Both the position numbers and the translations under genes were made by a program. Positions 47,251 through 59,100 of a DNA stretch of 64,000 bases are shown in pieces. Source of the DNA: Amanita rubescens (taxonomy: Eukaryota; Basidiomycota; Agaricomycetes; Agaricales; Amanitaceae); the NCBI GenBank assembly GCA_015039365.1, contig WION01000049.1, forward strand, positions 186,001 to 250,000. The letters are read 5' to 3'. The notes under the pieces were generated by a model. It was not told the origin of the DNA and did not search any database. It saw only the letters and a program-made list of their open reading frames with translations. Numbering within the stretch: position 1 is the stretch's first letter; each line of letters starts with the position of its first letter.

Positions 47251-50200
47251 TTAGACTGTTCCGCTCCCACTAGCTACTGGCCCTTCCTCCTCCTCCTCCT
47301 CCTCTTCTGCTTCTACTAAGTACTCTACCTCCTCGTACATGTGCGGAAACAGCACCGCTAGCATGTCATCTATCCGGAATATAAAATCCCCTTTCTGCAC
47401 CCCACGCTGTTCCTTCTTCTTCCCAGGCGCGTCCATCTTCGGCTGCTCAGCCGTAATGTTCGAAAACGAAGTCAAATCCAATGTCCCCTCGGAATTGTCC
47501 TGAGTATACAGGGACAGGCCTTGCCGAGCGGCAAGGTCTAAAATGTTGCGCTCTACCGTATCTGCAGTCTTCTCAGCATCGTCCTATTCAACGCTCGAAT
47601 AAAAGTACCTTCGGCATAGTAACAATACACTAGAATAAGCGTTTTAGCATTAATGAATTTGCATCACGCAGTCAACCCCACCTTCGGTCGATCGAGTCTG
47701 CCCCATTCTATCGATTCGGGCAATCGCTGCATATTAATGGATCAGGCACAAGCCCGGAAGCTGATCACTGCGCCAAAGTTACCTTGTATTTCAAAATTGT
47801 GATGAACGACACTTTCCAATAGGAAAACTCGAGAGGCACAGGTTATGTTTAGTCCAGCATTTTCCTTCTCTCTAAGGCACCCGTCAGATCAATATCCTCG
47901 GATCCAGACGTCGGCTTACCCATGGAGTAACAACACGCTGATCGCTGGATCTGATTTAAACTTATTCGCAGCGCTTTGCCCCTTGCTTTTCTGGTCAATA
48001 CGAAGACAGGCAATCCCTGAAACGGCAATCAATCGTGCCCCGAGTAACTAAACCAATCATTAAAGCATACCATTCAGCTGTAAAGCATATTGGACAACTG
48101 TCACACGCTCGTCAGTCAGTTTCACATGAAAGTTTCTCAACGCACTATACAACGAATCCGCCCACGCTGAGAAGACAATGCTTTTCGCACCGGGCTCCGA
48201 AATCTGCAAATAGAGCAAATGTCGGACGAGCGTCTGGACCTTGCTGCCAAAATCTCCATCTGACTCCATAGCTTGTATGTCGTCAAATAACTGGGGATCT
48301 GCGGGCAACGTTAAGAAAAGTATACTCAGAGAAAAACTGAGAAACGAACCAATAACATTGTATTCGATTTTGCGCCTTGACTGAGGCGCGGGCTCCCCAT
48401 ATAATGGTCTCGCGGGAGGAACATCCTTTTGGTTCACAGCAAAACGTTGAAGCGTGTCGGGATCAAGAGGAACCCTGGGAGTCAAATGTCAAGTTTCGTA
48501 CAATCGCTTCCGATCATGCTTCTCACCGGCAAACGGGGCAAGTCTTGCCCTCTCTCTTCAACATCCACGCCTTTAGACAGCCCTGAAACACCGTGAGCAC
48601 CGCCACATCTGCATTATTTTCACATTACCTCGCAGAACACATGAGCGCTACGAAGGGATCAACATTGATTTCGAAAAACTTGACCGAAACATACCAAGGT
48701 GTAATAAACCCACGAATGAATTCCATACGACACAAAATACATGTCTCTTCATCTTCGTCAACTTGGCCCTGTTCCCGCCTTCTTGCCAAGTGCAACATGT
48801 ACCGATACCTCGCCCTATTCGTGTTAATCTTTTCATCCAAAGTCGTACGTTCTTCAGTACATTCTTGAATTGCATCGTCTATGGTACCTTCCCATGCCGC
48901 CACAACGACCGAGTCGGATATCTCTTGCAGCTGTCGGAAATACATGATTCGCTGATTGAACGCCTTTCTTATCGCGGCGAGGTCGGTTTCGAGCTTGTCC
49001 ATCAGAGTGTCTATTTCGGAACATAAGACAAGTAGGAAAGTTGGGCTTCTGAAACCTTACTCTGGTCTTTCATGAATTGACGGAGAGTAGCAATAGCATC
49101 AGCAATGAGTTCCCTTTCAGGATCTTTGTCATTCTTGATACGGGCAAGAGCAGCCTGCAGATCAACTTGAATCTGCAGAGTATTATCATCAATCATAAAT
49201 TAGCGACTCAAAATAACCCAATCACGTACACTCTTCATGGCTCTGCCATTAAGCGACTGCAGCAACTCCTTCCGCTGGTCGGATAGTTCTTTAAGCAGAA
49301 CTTCATCTTCAGGCCTTTTCTCGGCGTCCTCATCGAGTTGCTCCAACTCTTCTATCTCTTCAACTACGCCCTGCAGAGTCATTGCCGCTGCAGCTTGGGC
49401 CTTCTTCGATGCTTTGGTTGACCGCGACTTGTGCTCTCTCCCTTCATGCGCTGCCAACAGGTTTCTCTCGCTGCTAAGCGCCTCCCGGCGGTCAGCAAGT
49501 AACGTCGCATATGCTTGCAAATACGTCTCCGCTTCTCCTTGATTATCAAGATTCCTTTGGTACTCTTGTCCGTCTGCCTCGTTTCCACCGTTGTTCAACG
49601 GTTCAGTTAGCAGATCGGTGATCCGAATTCGCCAATCCCAAAGCAAGTCGGATTGATCGTTAAGCACGGCAACGATGTCGTTACCTTCTTCCGTCTGACA
49701 AATTTCGTTAGCTATGAATCTCTGCAGGAGAGGGGAAACGTACCAAATCATACGTACGAATGCCACCTTGCTCAAGCAAAGGCATTTCGATAATGAGTGA
49801 TCCTTCAGGTATGCGCTCCTCCGTCGCTTCTTGCTCTAACTGGACCATGGCTCGCATAGCCTCTGCCTCGCTCACTACAGGAGGAATCATTTGTGACCTT
49901 GCTTACAATGAATTAATGAACGATAACATACCCCTTAGCAGATCACGACGGATAGCTTCTGCGGCATCATATGCTTCGGCCTCGGCAGAGCTATGGGCCT
50001 CTCCAAGCATATGATACACATCCCCCTGCAAAAACTTGACCTTATGCAACACAAGCTTGATTTCGCGGAGACGGTGCTGCATTGCACCGCGCTTCGCGGT
50101 ATGTTCTTCACCCGCGGGGTTGCGCAACCCCTTGTCCTCTGAATCCTCGTCCCCATTGTCGGAAGGAACCTCAGAAACCGCTCGTTCTTTGCCTTTTCCT

Positions 50201-53200
50201 TTGTCCGTCGTAGACGTTGAAGCCTCGCTTGCCCTCATTCCCAACGATTCGCGTCTAGCAGCGGCTTCCTTCTTGAGAACTTCTCCTGCCGCACGATGCT
50301 CATCTAATGCCATTTTAATTTCACCTATCATGTTGTTTGCTTGATTCTCCGCATCTTTAAGGGTCTGGAGAGCCTTCGGATATCGGTTAAAATCATTTGT
50401 GGCATGCTGCTGTAGCTGAGCCAATCTGCAGAGAGCAAAGATCTGTAGAAGCACTATTAGCTCAGGTTCACCCCAAAGTGATCACATAACCTTGGATTTC
50501 CAATCATCCATTAGGTTTCGCCAATTCCCATCCTTCAGAGACTGCAGAACCAATTAGAGTGAAGATTATGTATCAAAGACTTGATAAACTGACGTGCAAA
50601 ACGTCTGACATCGTCTTCACGGTACCCAGCTTGTACCATTTGTCATTCTGTCTTTGAAGCTGACCAACCTTATCCAGACAGTTAGGAACAACACGGTACA
50701 TCAGACATTATGCTTACCTGAGGATGGGTACAAATTCCACGGAGTCTTCGTATTGCAGATCGAAGCAGACTGCCATCAACATCCCACCCAGCTGAACTGG
50801 CAACACCGCGTGCATCAAGACCTATTTCGAGCAACACACCCTCGAAAGCCTGGTCGTAGACCTGGACAGACATCAATCATGAGCTGGTAAAGTTACCGCT
50901 TGAACTCACGTGTCTTTCCACCATTCCCAACTCAATGGGGACCAAGAAACGCGTTTGTTGTGGAATCGTCAGTTCATGTCTAACACTTGCTTTTAGTGTT
51001 CTGCCCGACAGAAAATATCAGTCTCGCGTAACCCTCGTCTGTAAGTGGCGTACCTGATGGCATAGTTCTGAATGAATTGAGTGAATTCGTCCGCACACGC
51101 ACTTGTCAACAGCTTTGACCACAGTTTCGAAGACCCGATGACCGTGTCGACACGGAGGAACCTTTATCGGCAATAAACACAGTGGCCAAGGTTGGAATAA
51201 CATTAGTACCTTAAAACATGGATCAAATCTGATATCTGGGCGCGCGCTGGTGTCCCAGACACTGCGAGAGACGAATGTCTGGGTATCAAAGATACCATAT
51301 CCCTGGGTGATGATGAGTAACTCTTAAAATCCAACGGTCCCACAGATACTCACTCGGTCTTACCACCACCGACCATCTGCACTTCATCCATGACTACTCT
51401 GTACCATTCGCACACCACCAACGGACTTCTTGGTCGCTCAACATTAGAATAGGTCACATTCTCGCGCCGAGGCCGTTTTGGTGCAGCACGCGCAACATCG
51501 AAGTCCGCTTTGAGAACTTGATAAGTGGTTATGATGACATCGTACTTGTTAGCCTCGGTTGGCCAGTCAAAAGACCGCAAAAATTCGCGCATATTTTCTT
51601 GTTCGGAGGCCCAAGGAGAGTCGTCCCTGGCCTTGGCCTTGGAATGACGCGACGTGGCCCTTCCTTTAACGTCTTTGATAACTTTCTTAGGCTTTGTCTT
51701 GGGTTTAGGAACGACCTTTGACCACCCCTCGTAAACCAGGACTTTCAAAGATGGTGCGTGCGTCTTTAGTTCGTCTATCCATTGGCCTTGGAGTGCGGGA
51801 GGCGTAACGATCAAGGTGCTCTTTACGGAAGTCAGCGCCGATCACCACTTCAAACGAAGACATTCACCTTGATTGCTTTCACTTCTAGTCTCGCTTCTGG
51901 GTCCCAGCGTTTGACGGACGGATTCCGTTCAGGAGGTGCGGGATTCAGCAACATGAGCGCGATCGTTTCTAGAGTTTTACCAAGACCAGGCTCCTCGGCA
52001 AGAATGCCTCCCAAGGCTGGAGGGAGTCCTTCCATCACTTCCATACAAATCGATTCGCTCAAACGGTTGTAATACCACGTATGGTTGCCTTCCTGTATTT
52101 TTTCCCAGAACGAGTGTTCTTTGAAATTGGTTGAGGGGATGATTGTACCTTCTGCAGTCACTGATTTGCCCTCTCGATGCAATAGCCAAGCCACGCTCCG
52201 ACGTTGGAATGGTAAGAGTCGAGGAATGAGTTCCCTTGGCTGCATTGCATTATCAGCACGTTTGGATCGTAGCTCTGGTGCAGGCCTGAGATTTGAATAA
52301 AAGAAGGGGATGTTAACAACAGCATCAGATCTATGTCCAATAGATGGTGTATATAGATGACGAAGAAGCTGAGTTTTGCATTGTTCAAACTTGGCAACCA
52401 TTTTCTTCGATATTCCACGAGGACATGGCTCAAAGATGAAAGGCAGAATGACGGACGTCTCAAACTCTAACAGCAACTGTAGAGGGACATCTTTAGGCAT
52501 TGTTGTCTGAGTCCAGTCAAACGGAAGCACGGTGAGTCTCATATGACCCCGTATTGTGCACCGTCGCAAGATTCTCATGACGTGACATGCCATGAGCAGA
52601 TCTTCGACTCGCTCAGGATCATCCCGAGGCTCAGATAATGTCGGCAGGAGACATAACCAAGTCGATGCAAGTCTTCCGTTTGGCGTTGATGCCACGAGAC
52701 GTCCGTCATATTCAAAGATATCTACGGCGCCCAAGTCGACGGTCACAGACTCCTCAATGTGACCCAAAGATGCCTTGAGCACTTCGTCAAATAATTCTTC
52801 CTCACGCCTGTGATGAGCCTCCAGCGCCATATTGGCCAAGTTTCCCCTGTCTCTATACGGCTGAATTTCCAAAGTGTGATTCCAGACAGGAACGGCTTCA
52901 GGCTCGCCATGAGGTTCGATAGCAATGCAATTGGGTGGGTGAAGGGGGGGATAATCGCTTAGAGGCCAGTTTCTTTCAACGACAGAATCGCCTGCTATGC
53001 CTGATCCAGAGCCATTGGTCGCTCTTGCACGCTTGAGCCTCGATGAAGATGGCTGGGAGGAAAGCGCGCGCTTTTTGCCTTTCCCTGAGACAGACGTCGA
53101 TTCGGTATTCGTTGTAGCCTGATCGAGTAGATAAGCTATATTCTGCAGATGTAACCAAGGGCGACAATCTGCATCTACTGCGGGCCATATTTGACACGCA

Positions 53201-53598
53201 GGTGCACGAAGTGGTACACGGTGCTGAGAGTTGGAAATGCGCATGGGATCTCGAGAAAACGCGGTCCGCGTCTGAGCTAAAATAGACGCTACTACAGTCG
53301 CACTTCGCATCACGTGTCTGACTCGAATCTCATTCGGCACCGACATGCCGAAGTAAAATGTCTGACTCACTTTGACTACATCAGATTCAGAAGTACCTTG
53401 ATATTGATTAAGCCAGGACCCATCACTGGTGGCGCACATCCGCCGAATACTAGTAATCCCACCTCTGTTTCGCGTAGCTGGACTTTTTTTGTCATTAACA
53501 ATGCCAATGTTCTCGTCATAGAAAGTTTTCACCCACTCCCCTTTTACAGGTCGGGGCAGCAAATCCGTGCCGCAGCATTTATCATTAGCTGACTTCAT
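47251..53598 (-). CDS. SHPRH/Irc20-like SNF2 helicase with RING finger
   Basis: A large multi-exon gene. The SNF2 N-lobe has motif I as GGILAEEPGLGKTLETIAL (about 52010-51955), and motif II is DEVQ (near 51385). VSGTPA follows near 51265. A C3HC4 RING is inserted between helicase lobes: CILCRMEFIRGFITPC-AHVFCEGCLKAWM...CPVC (about 48760-48530), joined across two introns. The second lobe has SIVFSAWADSL and motif VI ARIDRMGQTR. The C-terminus is acidic and ends at 47251. This order (split SNF2 with RING) is that of SHPRH, an E3 ligase for PCNA polyubiquitination in post-replication repair, and of yeast Irc20. One short join near 47585 (YYAE to DAEKTADTVERN) is unclear. The first ATG overlaps that of the kinase on the other strand. 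Confidence 0.88.
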
Positions 53599-55167
53599 GC
53601 ACGAAGAACGACCGCCCTTTCAACAGGAAGCCAAGGCGATCGATCCCAAGGTCCTGACCACTGCGATGGGAGGAATTGACAAGCCTCCGGAGGAACCTCT
53701 ATTTTCGACTTTCGAGGAGGGCTTCGGATACTTCACTGCTACAGCAGTTGGACGTGCGCTAGGGCAGTATGAGTTCGTCCGCAAAGTGCGCCGAGCTTCC
53801 CTGTTTCCCTGTCTCAACCTTATTTTAATCATTGAATTCAGCTGGGTTGGGCTGCTTCTTCCTCTGTGTGGCTCGCAATGTGAGTTTCTCATAAACTACA
53901 ACTAGTATCAAACAAATTTCGCATCAATTCAGCGACCATTCGGCCAAGACTAAAACTTTCGTTGCCATAAAGATCTTGACATCGCAAGCCACTGCGAACA
54001 TCGTCGCGGGTTATTCACCAGAATATAATGTACTCCGGAAGATCGAATATACCAACCCCAAAAGCCCCGGATTCAATCACTGTTTAACTCTCCGAGCCTG
54101 TCTCACTACCAATAGCGCAGCTGGCAGTCACATATGTTTTGTGACGGACGCCTTAAGCTCAAGCCTAGGAAATCTTCGGAAGTCTGGGCAGAACCGGTTC
54201 ATCCTTCCCATTGCAAAGCGCATAATAAAACAGGTTCTTCTCGCTCTGGACTACCTTCATCGCGAATGCGGGTATATTCACACTGGTGGGTCTGGCCCGA
54301 CGTTTTTTTTATCCATGCCGACAATCATATGTTAAGATCTTAAATCCGAGAACATCCTCGTTTCAATACCTGAACCAGCATCTTCTAGAATAGAAGAATA
54401 CATTAAGGCCAATCCTCCGTCCATCTATGGCCCTCCCTTGAACCTGAAATCGTTACCCTTACCCCTCGTCTTTTCACGTTCACAACATTTACCGTATTTA
54501 AGCCTTAATGGATCTATTGAAGATATCTCGGTTCGACTGGTGGATTACGGCGAAGGTGAGCACATCCTACCCGTTACTCACTTTTACCGACGATACACAA
54601 ATAGCCACCTCCATCGACGACCCCGTAAGAGAGCATCTTCCTCAACCATCTATACTTCGCGCTCCGGAAGTCACCCTCAGATACCCCTGGACGTCTACTA
54701 TCGACATCTGGACAGTTGGTTGCCTTGTATGTTAGCTACCTATACCACTCCGCTGATACTGAATACATCCTAGTTGTTCGAGCTCCTTACCGAACGCCAA
54801 CTCTTCTACCAGAAAGCCAATAATTATTCACACGAACTTCATTTGCAGTACATAGTAGAGTGCTTAGGGCCGTTCCCACCTGAATTCCTCAAAGATTGTG
54901 AGGAACGGGGGAAATATTTTGATGAGAAAGGTGAGAACAGCCTTCTCAATCGTACTAAATCTCCTCAATTAATATCTTCACTTAGGCATGCTTCTTCACA
55001 CGAACAAATTTATGCCAACCACTCTTGAAGTCATTTTGCGGAGGCTTAAAGCCGTGGATGAGGACGAGATTCCAGGTACTGCTGCATTCTTGCACAGATG
55101 CTTGTCGTTGGATCCAAAGCTGCGACCGAGTGCACAAGAGCTACTAAAGGATAGTTGGCTACTGTAA
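53597..55167 (+). CDS. SRPK-like Ser/Thr protein kinase
   Basis: A multi-exon kinase of the SRPK/CMGC-related fungal group. Exon 1 (from 53597) ends GQYEFVRK; after an intron the Gly loop reads LGWAASSSVWLA. FVAIKIL holds the catalytic lysine. The catalytic loop is IHTDLKSENIL, formed across an intron whose acceptor is TTAAG; HTD in place of HRD is usual for this family. VRLVDYGE replaces DFG, and ILRAPEVTLRYPWTSTIDIWTVGCL gives the APE and subdomain IX. It ends DPKLRPSAQELLKDSWLL. All key residues are present, so it is probably active; the substrate is unknown. Its first ATG shares CATG with the divergent SHPRH-like gene. Confidence 0.82.
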
Positions 55168-55504
55168 TTCTTGAAGTGTTCTGTAATGCCCCGATTCATA
55201 TGAGCCGTGGCTTCGGAAATACCATGATGATCATCGGCGAGAGAAGGACGACTCGATACGTACCAGCTTGGTCCACGCTATCTTCTGGTCCACCCGTCCC
55301 ACAAGTCTGTTGACACGCGGACACTTTGCTGTCATATTGTCGTTGGATACTGAAGATTGAAAGGAAATATTCTACACGCGTACTACCACGGCGATACTAA
55401 CAATATTTCTCAAACGACTCGCTGAGTTTGAGCTCAAGAACCTCTTCGAGGATTCCCTTGATCTTACTCGCCACTCCCTAAACTCTGGTGCACCATGTTC
55501 ACTG

Positions 55505-55783
55505 TCACCTGCCGCTCTCACAAAGAAGTACATTGCCTCTCTCTTCCCAGGCTCTACCGTCGAAGGAATACTGACAATAGCTGAAGGTACCGAGAGGAAA
55601 TATTTCTCGGAAGGATTCCTTCAAGTCCTTAGGATGAGCGTCAAACGCCTCCTCGACCGCCGGCGTATAGAACCAAGGCCAAGGTTCGGCGTTTTCTGCC
55701 AAGACTGGGATATTCTTTGTCCTATTGGCCCATTGGATGACGTCCGCTTCAGGAACGATATAACCACAGCGTTTATACGACAT
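55505..55783 (-). CDS. Small orphan ORF, 92 residues
   Basis: An open frame MSYKRCGYIVPEADVIQWA...PWPWFYTPAVEEAF, rich in aromatics and mostly uncharged. It is preceded by a possible intron (GTGAGC...TTTCGCAG). Another frame upstream (KLKPHPFLNTN) would not join. No family recognised; could be one exon of a larger gene or a relic. Confidence 0.35.
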   Translation of the reverse strand: MSYKRCGYIVPEADVIQWANRTKNIPVLAENAEPWPWFYTPAVEEAFDAHPKDLKESFREIFPLGTFSYCQYSFDGRAWEERGNVLLCESGR

Positions 55784-56309
55784 CTGCGAAATGGATGAGG
55801 GGGTTGGAAGAAAGTTTGAGCGTAGCAAGAGCTCACCGTTAGTATTTAAGAATGGATGGGGTTTCAACTTGAAATGGCAAGCTGGGGTTTGGGGACCACG
55901 AGTACCGTCTTCCTGGTATGATCAATCCGATATCAGAGAACAAGTATGGTTGGGAAAGTGTTGTTTTGACCAAGACGGAGTTCACGATCAAGATCAAAGA
56001 GCGAGCTGATTTATACCGAAATGTGGTCCCTACTTTTCCAGCACGGGTATTCCCCCGGGCAATTAGGATTAGTGGACCATCGTGTTGCTAGGTAAGTCTT
56101 TCTCTAAGTAAAATGACAAAACTGCTCATACTTCCGTGATGCTAGGGCCTTTTTCTAAGCAAACTACAGATGATGCTCATTTGTCTTAGCTGATTGGATT
56201 GTTATGGGCTTAATGTACTTATAGTCACTTGGTTTACTTCAGTAAGTAGATAAGCATGATAAGCGATTAAGTGGGATTCACTTATTTCATGAGATCCCTT
56301 TGCTTACGA

Positions 56310-56410
56310 AGCGACATTGACGAGCGAACACCAAAATCAGCAGATTCCGATGAATCTGCCAACTGGTCTATAGCCAGTCTAGGAGATCATTGAAGGGGCT
56401 TCAGGAGGGT
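56310..56410 (+). repeat. 100-base repeat, copy 1 (coding tail)
   Basis: Matches 61927-62020 in the same orientation. Both read DIDERTPKS...WSIASLGDH followed by TGA in one frame; copy 1 carries two or three extra codons (Ala, Ala-Asn). Both continue past the stop (AGGGGCTTCAGGAGGGT). Confidence 0.85.
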
Positions 56411-56731
56411 CTTTTTTTTTATTTTATAAATGAAAAAGGTGTATTGGAGACATGAAAGGTTCCTTGAGACGCGTAAAATGATGATGTCCAGGTTCAGTTT
56501 GCCCGCGCGGTGTAGCTGACAACCCTAGCCCCGAAATAGGCTCGAAGAAAGAGTGCCTGGGACGGATGCGGCAAGTAAGCGGGCAGAGGGGACATCAGCA
56601 ATTCAGTCTAAGACTGGCAGGGCTGGTGGGTCTGGGAGGTCTGGCAGAAATCAGCCAGTACCTGGCCAGTTGGAACCAGCACAGTGCCAGTAGAGATGGT
56701 AGTGACAGCAATCAGCCAGTGTATCTCAGTC
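56411..56731. repeat. Repeat-like sequence rich in CTGG/CCAG motifs
   Basis: 56610-56720 is full of GGCAGGGCTGG, CAGCCAGTACCTGGCCAG and CAGTGCCAGTAG motifs resembling 58125-58230. No clean terminal repeat could be aligned. Probably part of a mobile element into which the solo LTR inserted. Confidence 0.35.
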
Positions 56732-57009
56732 TGTCACACCCCTTTCACAGAACCACATGCTTTGTGCATATATCACTGCCAGCACCCCTTGTGAAATATA
56801 CTATATAAGTAGTTAGATTGTAATAGGTAGAATCAAGCAACAGGCTACTAGTCTTCCCTTCAAGGACAGCTTTGAGTTGTGATCCCTCTTGAACTTTGCC
56901 TAGATCCTAGTGGTCTAGTTCTCTTATATGCTCTCATCACCTGACTTGTGTTGGCACGATCTTTAGTGATTGAGTCTTGTGTTGTGATGCCTGTCTAAGG
57001 CTTGTGACA
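56732..57009. mobile_element. Solo LTR, 278 bases, with 5-base target duplication
   Basis: Begins TGTCACA and ends TGTGACA, perfect inverted ends in the TG...CA form of retroviral-type LTRs. It is flanked on both sides by CAGTC (56727-56731 and 57010-57014), a 5-base duplication as made by Ty1/Ty3-type integrases. A TATA-like ACTATATAAGTAG lies at about 56800. No second LTR or internal coding region is adjacent, so it is a solo LTR left by recombination. Confidence 0.85.
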
Positions 57010-57189
57010 CAGTCAATCTCAGACATATAGTAGATAACAACTGAATTCAATTGTCTAAGCACCAGCTACTATGTTATTATCTCAAATGAATGGTAAACAG
57101 TCTGATGCCTATAACTTGATGCTATAATGAGCACAAATTTAATTATTATCAATCCTACCACCTCTGCACCACCATGGCACTGGTGCTAG

Positions 57190-57720
57190 GGCCTTGTTAC
57201 ATGTCAATCTTCCAAGTCTCCTGCTGCCTGCACTCTTATCACCACTGCCCCTACTTCCTTCAGCACTCTCACCTCCACGGTGCCACCTCTCACCTCTCAC
57301 CAACTTCCCCCTTCACCTCCTCTTGAGTCCTACCTCATGGCTCTCACACTCTCACACTCCCACACCCCCATTCCCCCATTCCCCCATCACCCTATTCAAC
57401 TACTTTACCCACTTCTCCCCCATCCCCCATTCAATCCCTCATCACCCTATTCCATTCCACCCTACCCTCTCACACCTCACACCCTTCCCCCATCACCCTA
57501 TTCCACAAGTTTACCCCCATTCCACCCTCACCCTCTCACACCCCACACCCATCCCCCATTTCACCCTCACCTCACACCTGTCCACCCTATTCCACCTTCG
57601 CCCCTTTCCCAAATCATCCCCTCTTACTACTTCCCCATTACTACCACTTCAAGTTTTCCCCAAGCCCCTCACCATTCACCCACCTCACTCCCACTTTCCT
57701 CACTCTCTCTCACCCTCCTA
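57190..57720. repeat. C/T/A-rich, G-poor low-complexity tract
   Basis: About 530 bases almost without G on the plus strand, built of loose CCCATTC, CACCCTATTC and CTCACACC units. The complement has clustered G-runs, e.g. opposite 57365-57391 (C5, C5, C5, C3). Open frames on the plus strand (175 and 153 residues of Pro/Ser/Leu/His) are by-products of composition. Confidence 0.75.
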
Positions 57721-57903
57721 GTGGTATTCCCCATTCACTAGAAAAGGGAAGATATGTGTATGAGGAAGATTAATGATGAAAGGGAGGCTAGGGACCAATA
57801 GGAAGCCTGAGAGGGGTGCAGGGGGGGCAAGGTGCACTTCAGATGTTGAAGTGGGTGTTGAGAATGGATGGTATTTGAGTAAATTGTAGTGAGAATTATT
57901 CAT

Positions 57904-57990
57904 AGCCTTATAGTGTAGTGGTAAAGTTGTAATGTAACTAGCTTGTGACATGTGACATGTGAGGTTGAGAGTTCAATTCCCCAACAGTGC
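57904..57990 (+). repeat. tRNA-like sequence (SINE head or tRNA relic)
   Basis: TAGTGTAGTGGT at about 57911 resembles a pol III A box, and AGTTCAATTCC at about 57970 a B box, spaced as in a tRNA with a long variable region. The ends do not pair as an acceptor stem, so it is not a working tRNA. The context among repeats suggests a tRNA-derived SINE. Confidence 0.45.
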
Positions 57991-58124
57991 AAACATTTAA
58001 AGGCTACTTGAAAGGTAACAACTTGGAAAAAGCAATACTATAGGATAGAAATAGCCTATAGAAATTAATGTTTTGAACCACAAATCCCAGGTGTGAATAA
58101 TAATACAATTCACTGGCACTTGAC

Positions 58125-58215
58125 CCCAGACTGGCACCAGTAGGGGCTACTGTATCAGACAGGGTGGTACTGTCGACAGTAGCCATACTGGCTAACTGGC
58201 AGCCTGGTGCCAGGC
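58125..58215. repeat. Imperfect hairpin
   Basis: ACTGGCACCAGTAGGGGCTACTGT is answered downstream by ACAGTAGCCATACTGG and CCTGGTGCCAG, giving nested inverted repeats (GGCACCAG/CTGGTGCC and GGCTACTGT/ACAGTAGCC). TACTGTCGACAGTA lies between as a further palindrome. Possibly the end of the element that starts near 56610. Confidence 0.55.
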
Positions 58216-58294
58216 CAGCCAGCCCCAAAACTAAAATGCTGATGGAGGAACAACACTGATGCAACAGGGTGCATGAGCTTCGCGTTCACTTCTT

Positions 58295-58720
58295 TAAAAA
58301 TGACGACGGCAAATATACTGACTAAAGAGCGTCATAGACCTCGGTACGAGCCGATACGAGGAAGATGCATTGTAGGATGCAGTGGTGAAGGCTATACGGG
58401 GAGGAGTGCGGGATCCGAAGAAAGCGGCTGAGGGATCGAAAGGGATCGAGGAGATGTTGAGAGAGGCGCGGGGGAGGTTAATTAGGCTCCGTTTCAAGAA
58501 GCACACGCTGAACTGGTGAATGGAGGGAGCAGCAGCAGCACCGCGTTTCTGGTGGACATCCGGCCGGCAGAGTAGAGGGGGATTGCTAGGGGGATCGCTG
58601 ATCATAGAGCGCAACGTGCTAGAGCAGAGATTTGACCCTCGATGTGAAGCGCGACAGTGGCCATCGCGGACAGGTACGACCTGAGAGTGATTGTGTTCTC
58701 TCAAGAAGGAATCTGGTCTG
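58295..58720 (+). pseudogene. Decayed partial copy of the rhodanese gene
   Basis: Matches 1095-1525 in order: GACCTCGGTACGAG, GGTGAAGGCTATACG, GCGGGATCCGAAGA, GGGATCGAGGAGATGTTG, GGTGAATGGAGG, GTGGACATCCGGCCGGCAGAG, GATCATAGAGCGCAACGTGC and GTGATTGTGTTC. Small indels and stops break the frame. The active-site Cys codon is changed (TTCTCTCAAGAAGGA, Ser for Cys). Exon 1 and the last exon are absent. Confidence 0.88.
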
Positions 58721-59100
58721 TGAGGGAAAGGCCAAAATACGGTTGCCTCTGGAACAAAGGTGACGAAGATGCTATATCAGAAGAGGGAAGAACACATTTC
58801 TTTAATAATGAGTCTCAGGCATGAGATTACACTGGTCTTACATACACTTCAAAAGAATTTGACTATAATGAGCTTCACAATCACTTGGTACCTCGAACAG
58901 CCCAATGGGACCAATGACCGTCGTCGTCCGCAGCTCCTGGTTTCATCGACCTTCGAAGGTCTTCCTCTACAGCCTTATAAATATTTTTCCAACCGTACGA
59001 CGCTTGCAGGAGGCCGTTCCAGATGTCAGTCTGTTGTGCGCAAATCGGGTTTAGAAACTCGGGTGAAAGACCCGCACACCAAATTTCATAAACAACAGCA
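58721..59100. other. Unassigned sequence
   Basis: A plus-strand open frame (58760-59137, 125 residues) has no recognised domain and partly overlaps the end of the NTPase gene. Nothing else seen. Confidence 0.3.

Noticed and set aside
47585..47612. A 25-base intron in the SHPRH-like gene
   Set aside because: GT and AG are present, but the length is below what I accept for this genome and the phase is off by one. I left the join unresolved instead of claiming it.
57194..57741. Two long overlapping plus-strand frames rich in Pro, Leu, Ser and His
   Set aside because: They result from the G-poor low-complexity composition. Both frames are equally open and no domain is present.
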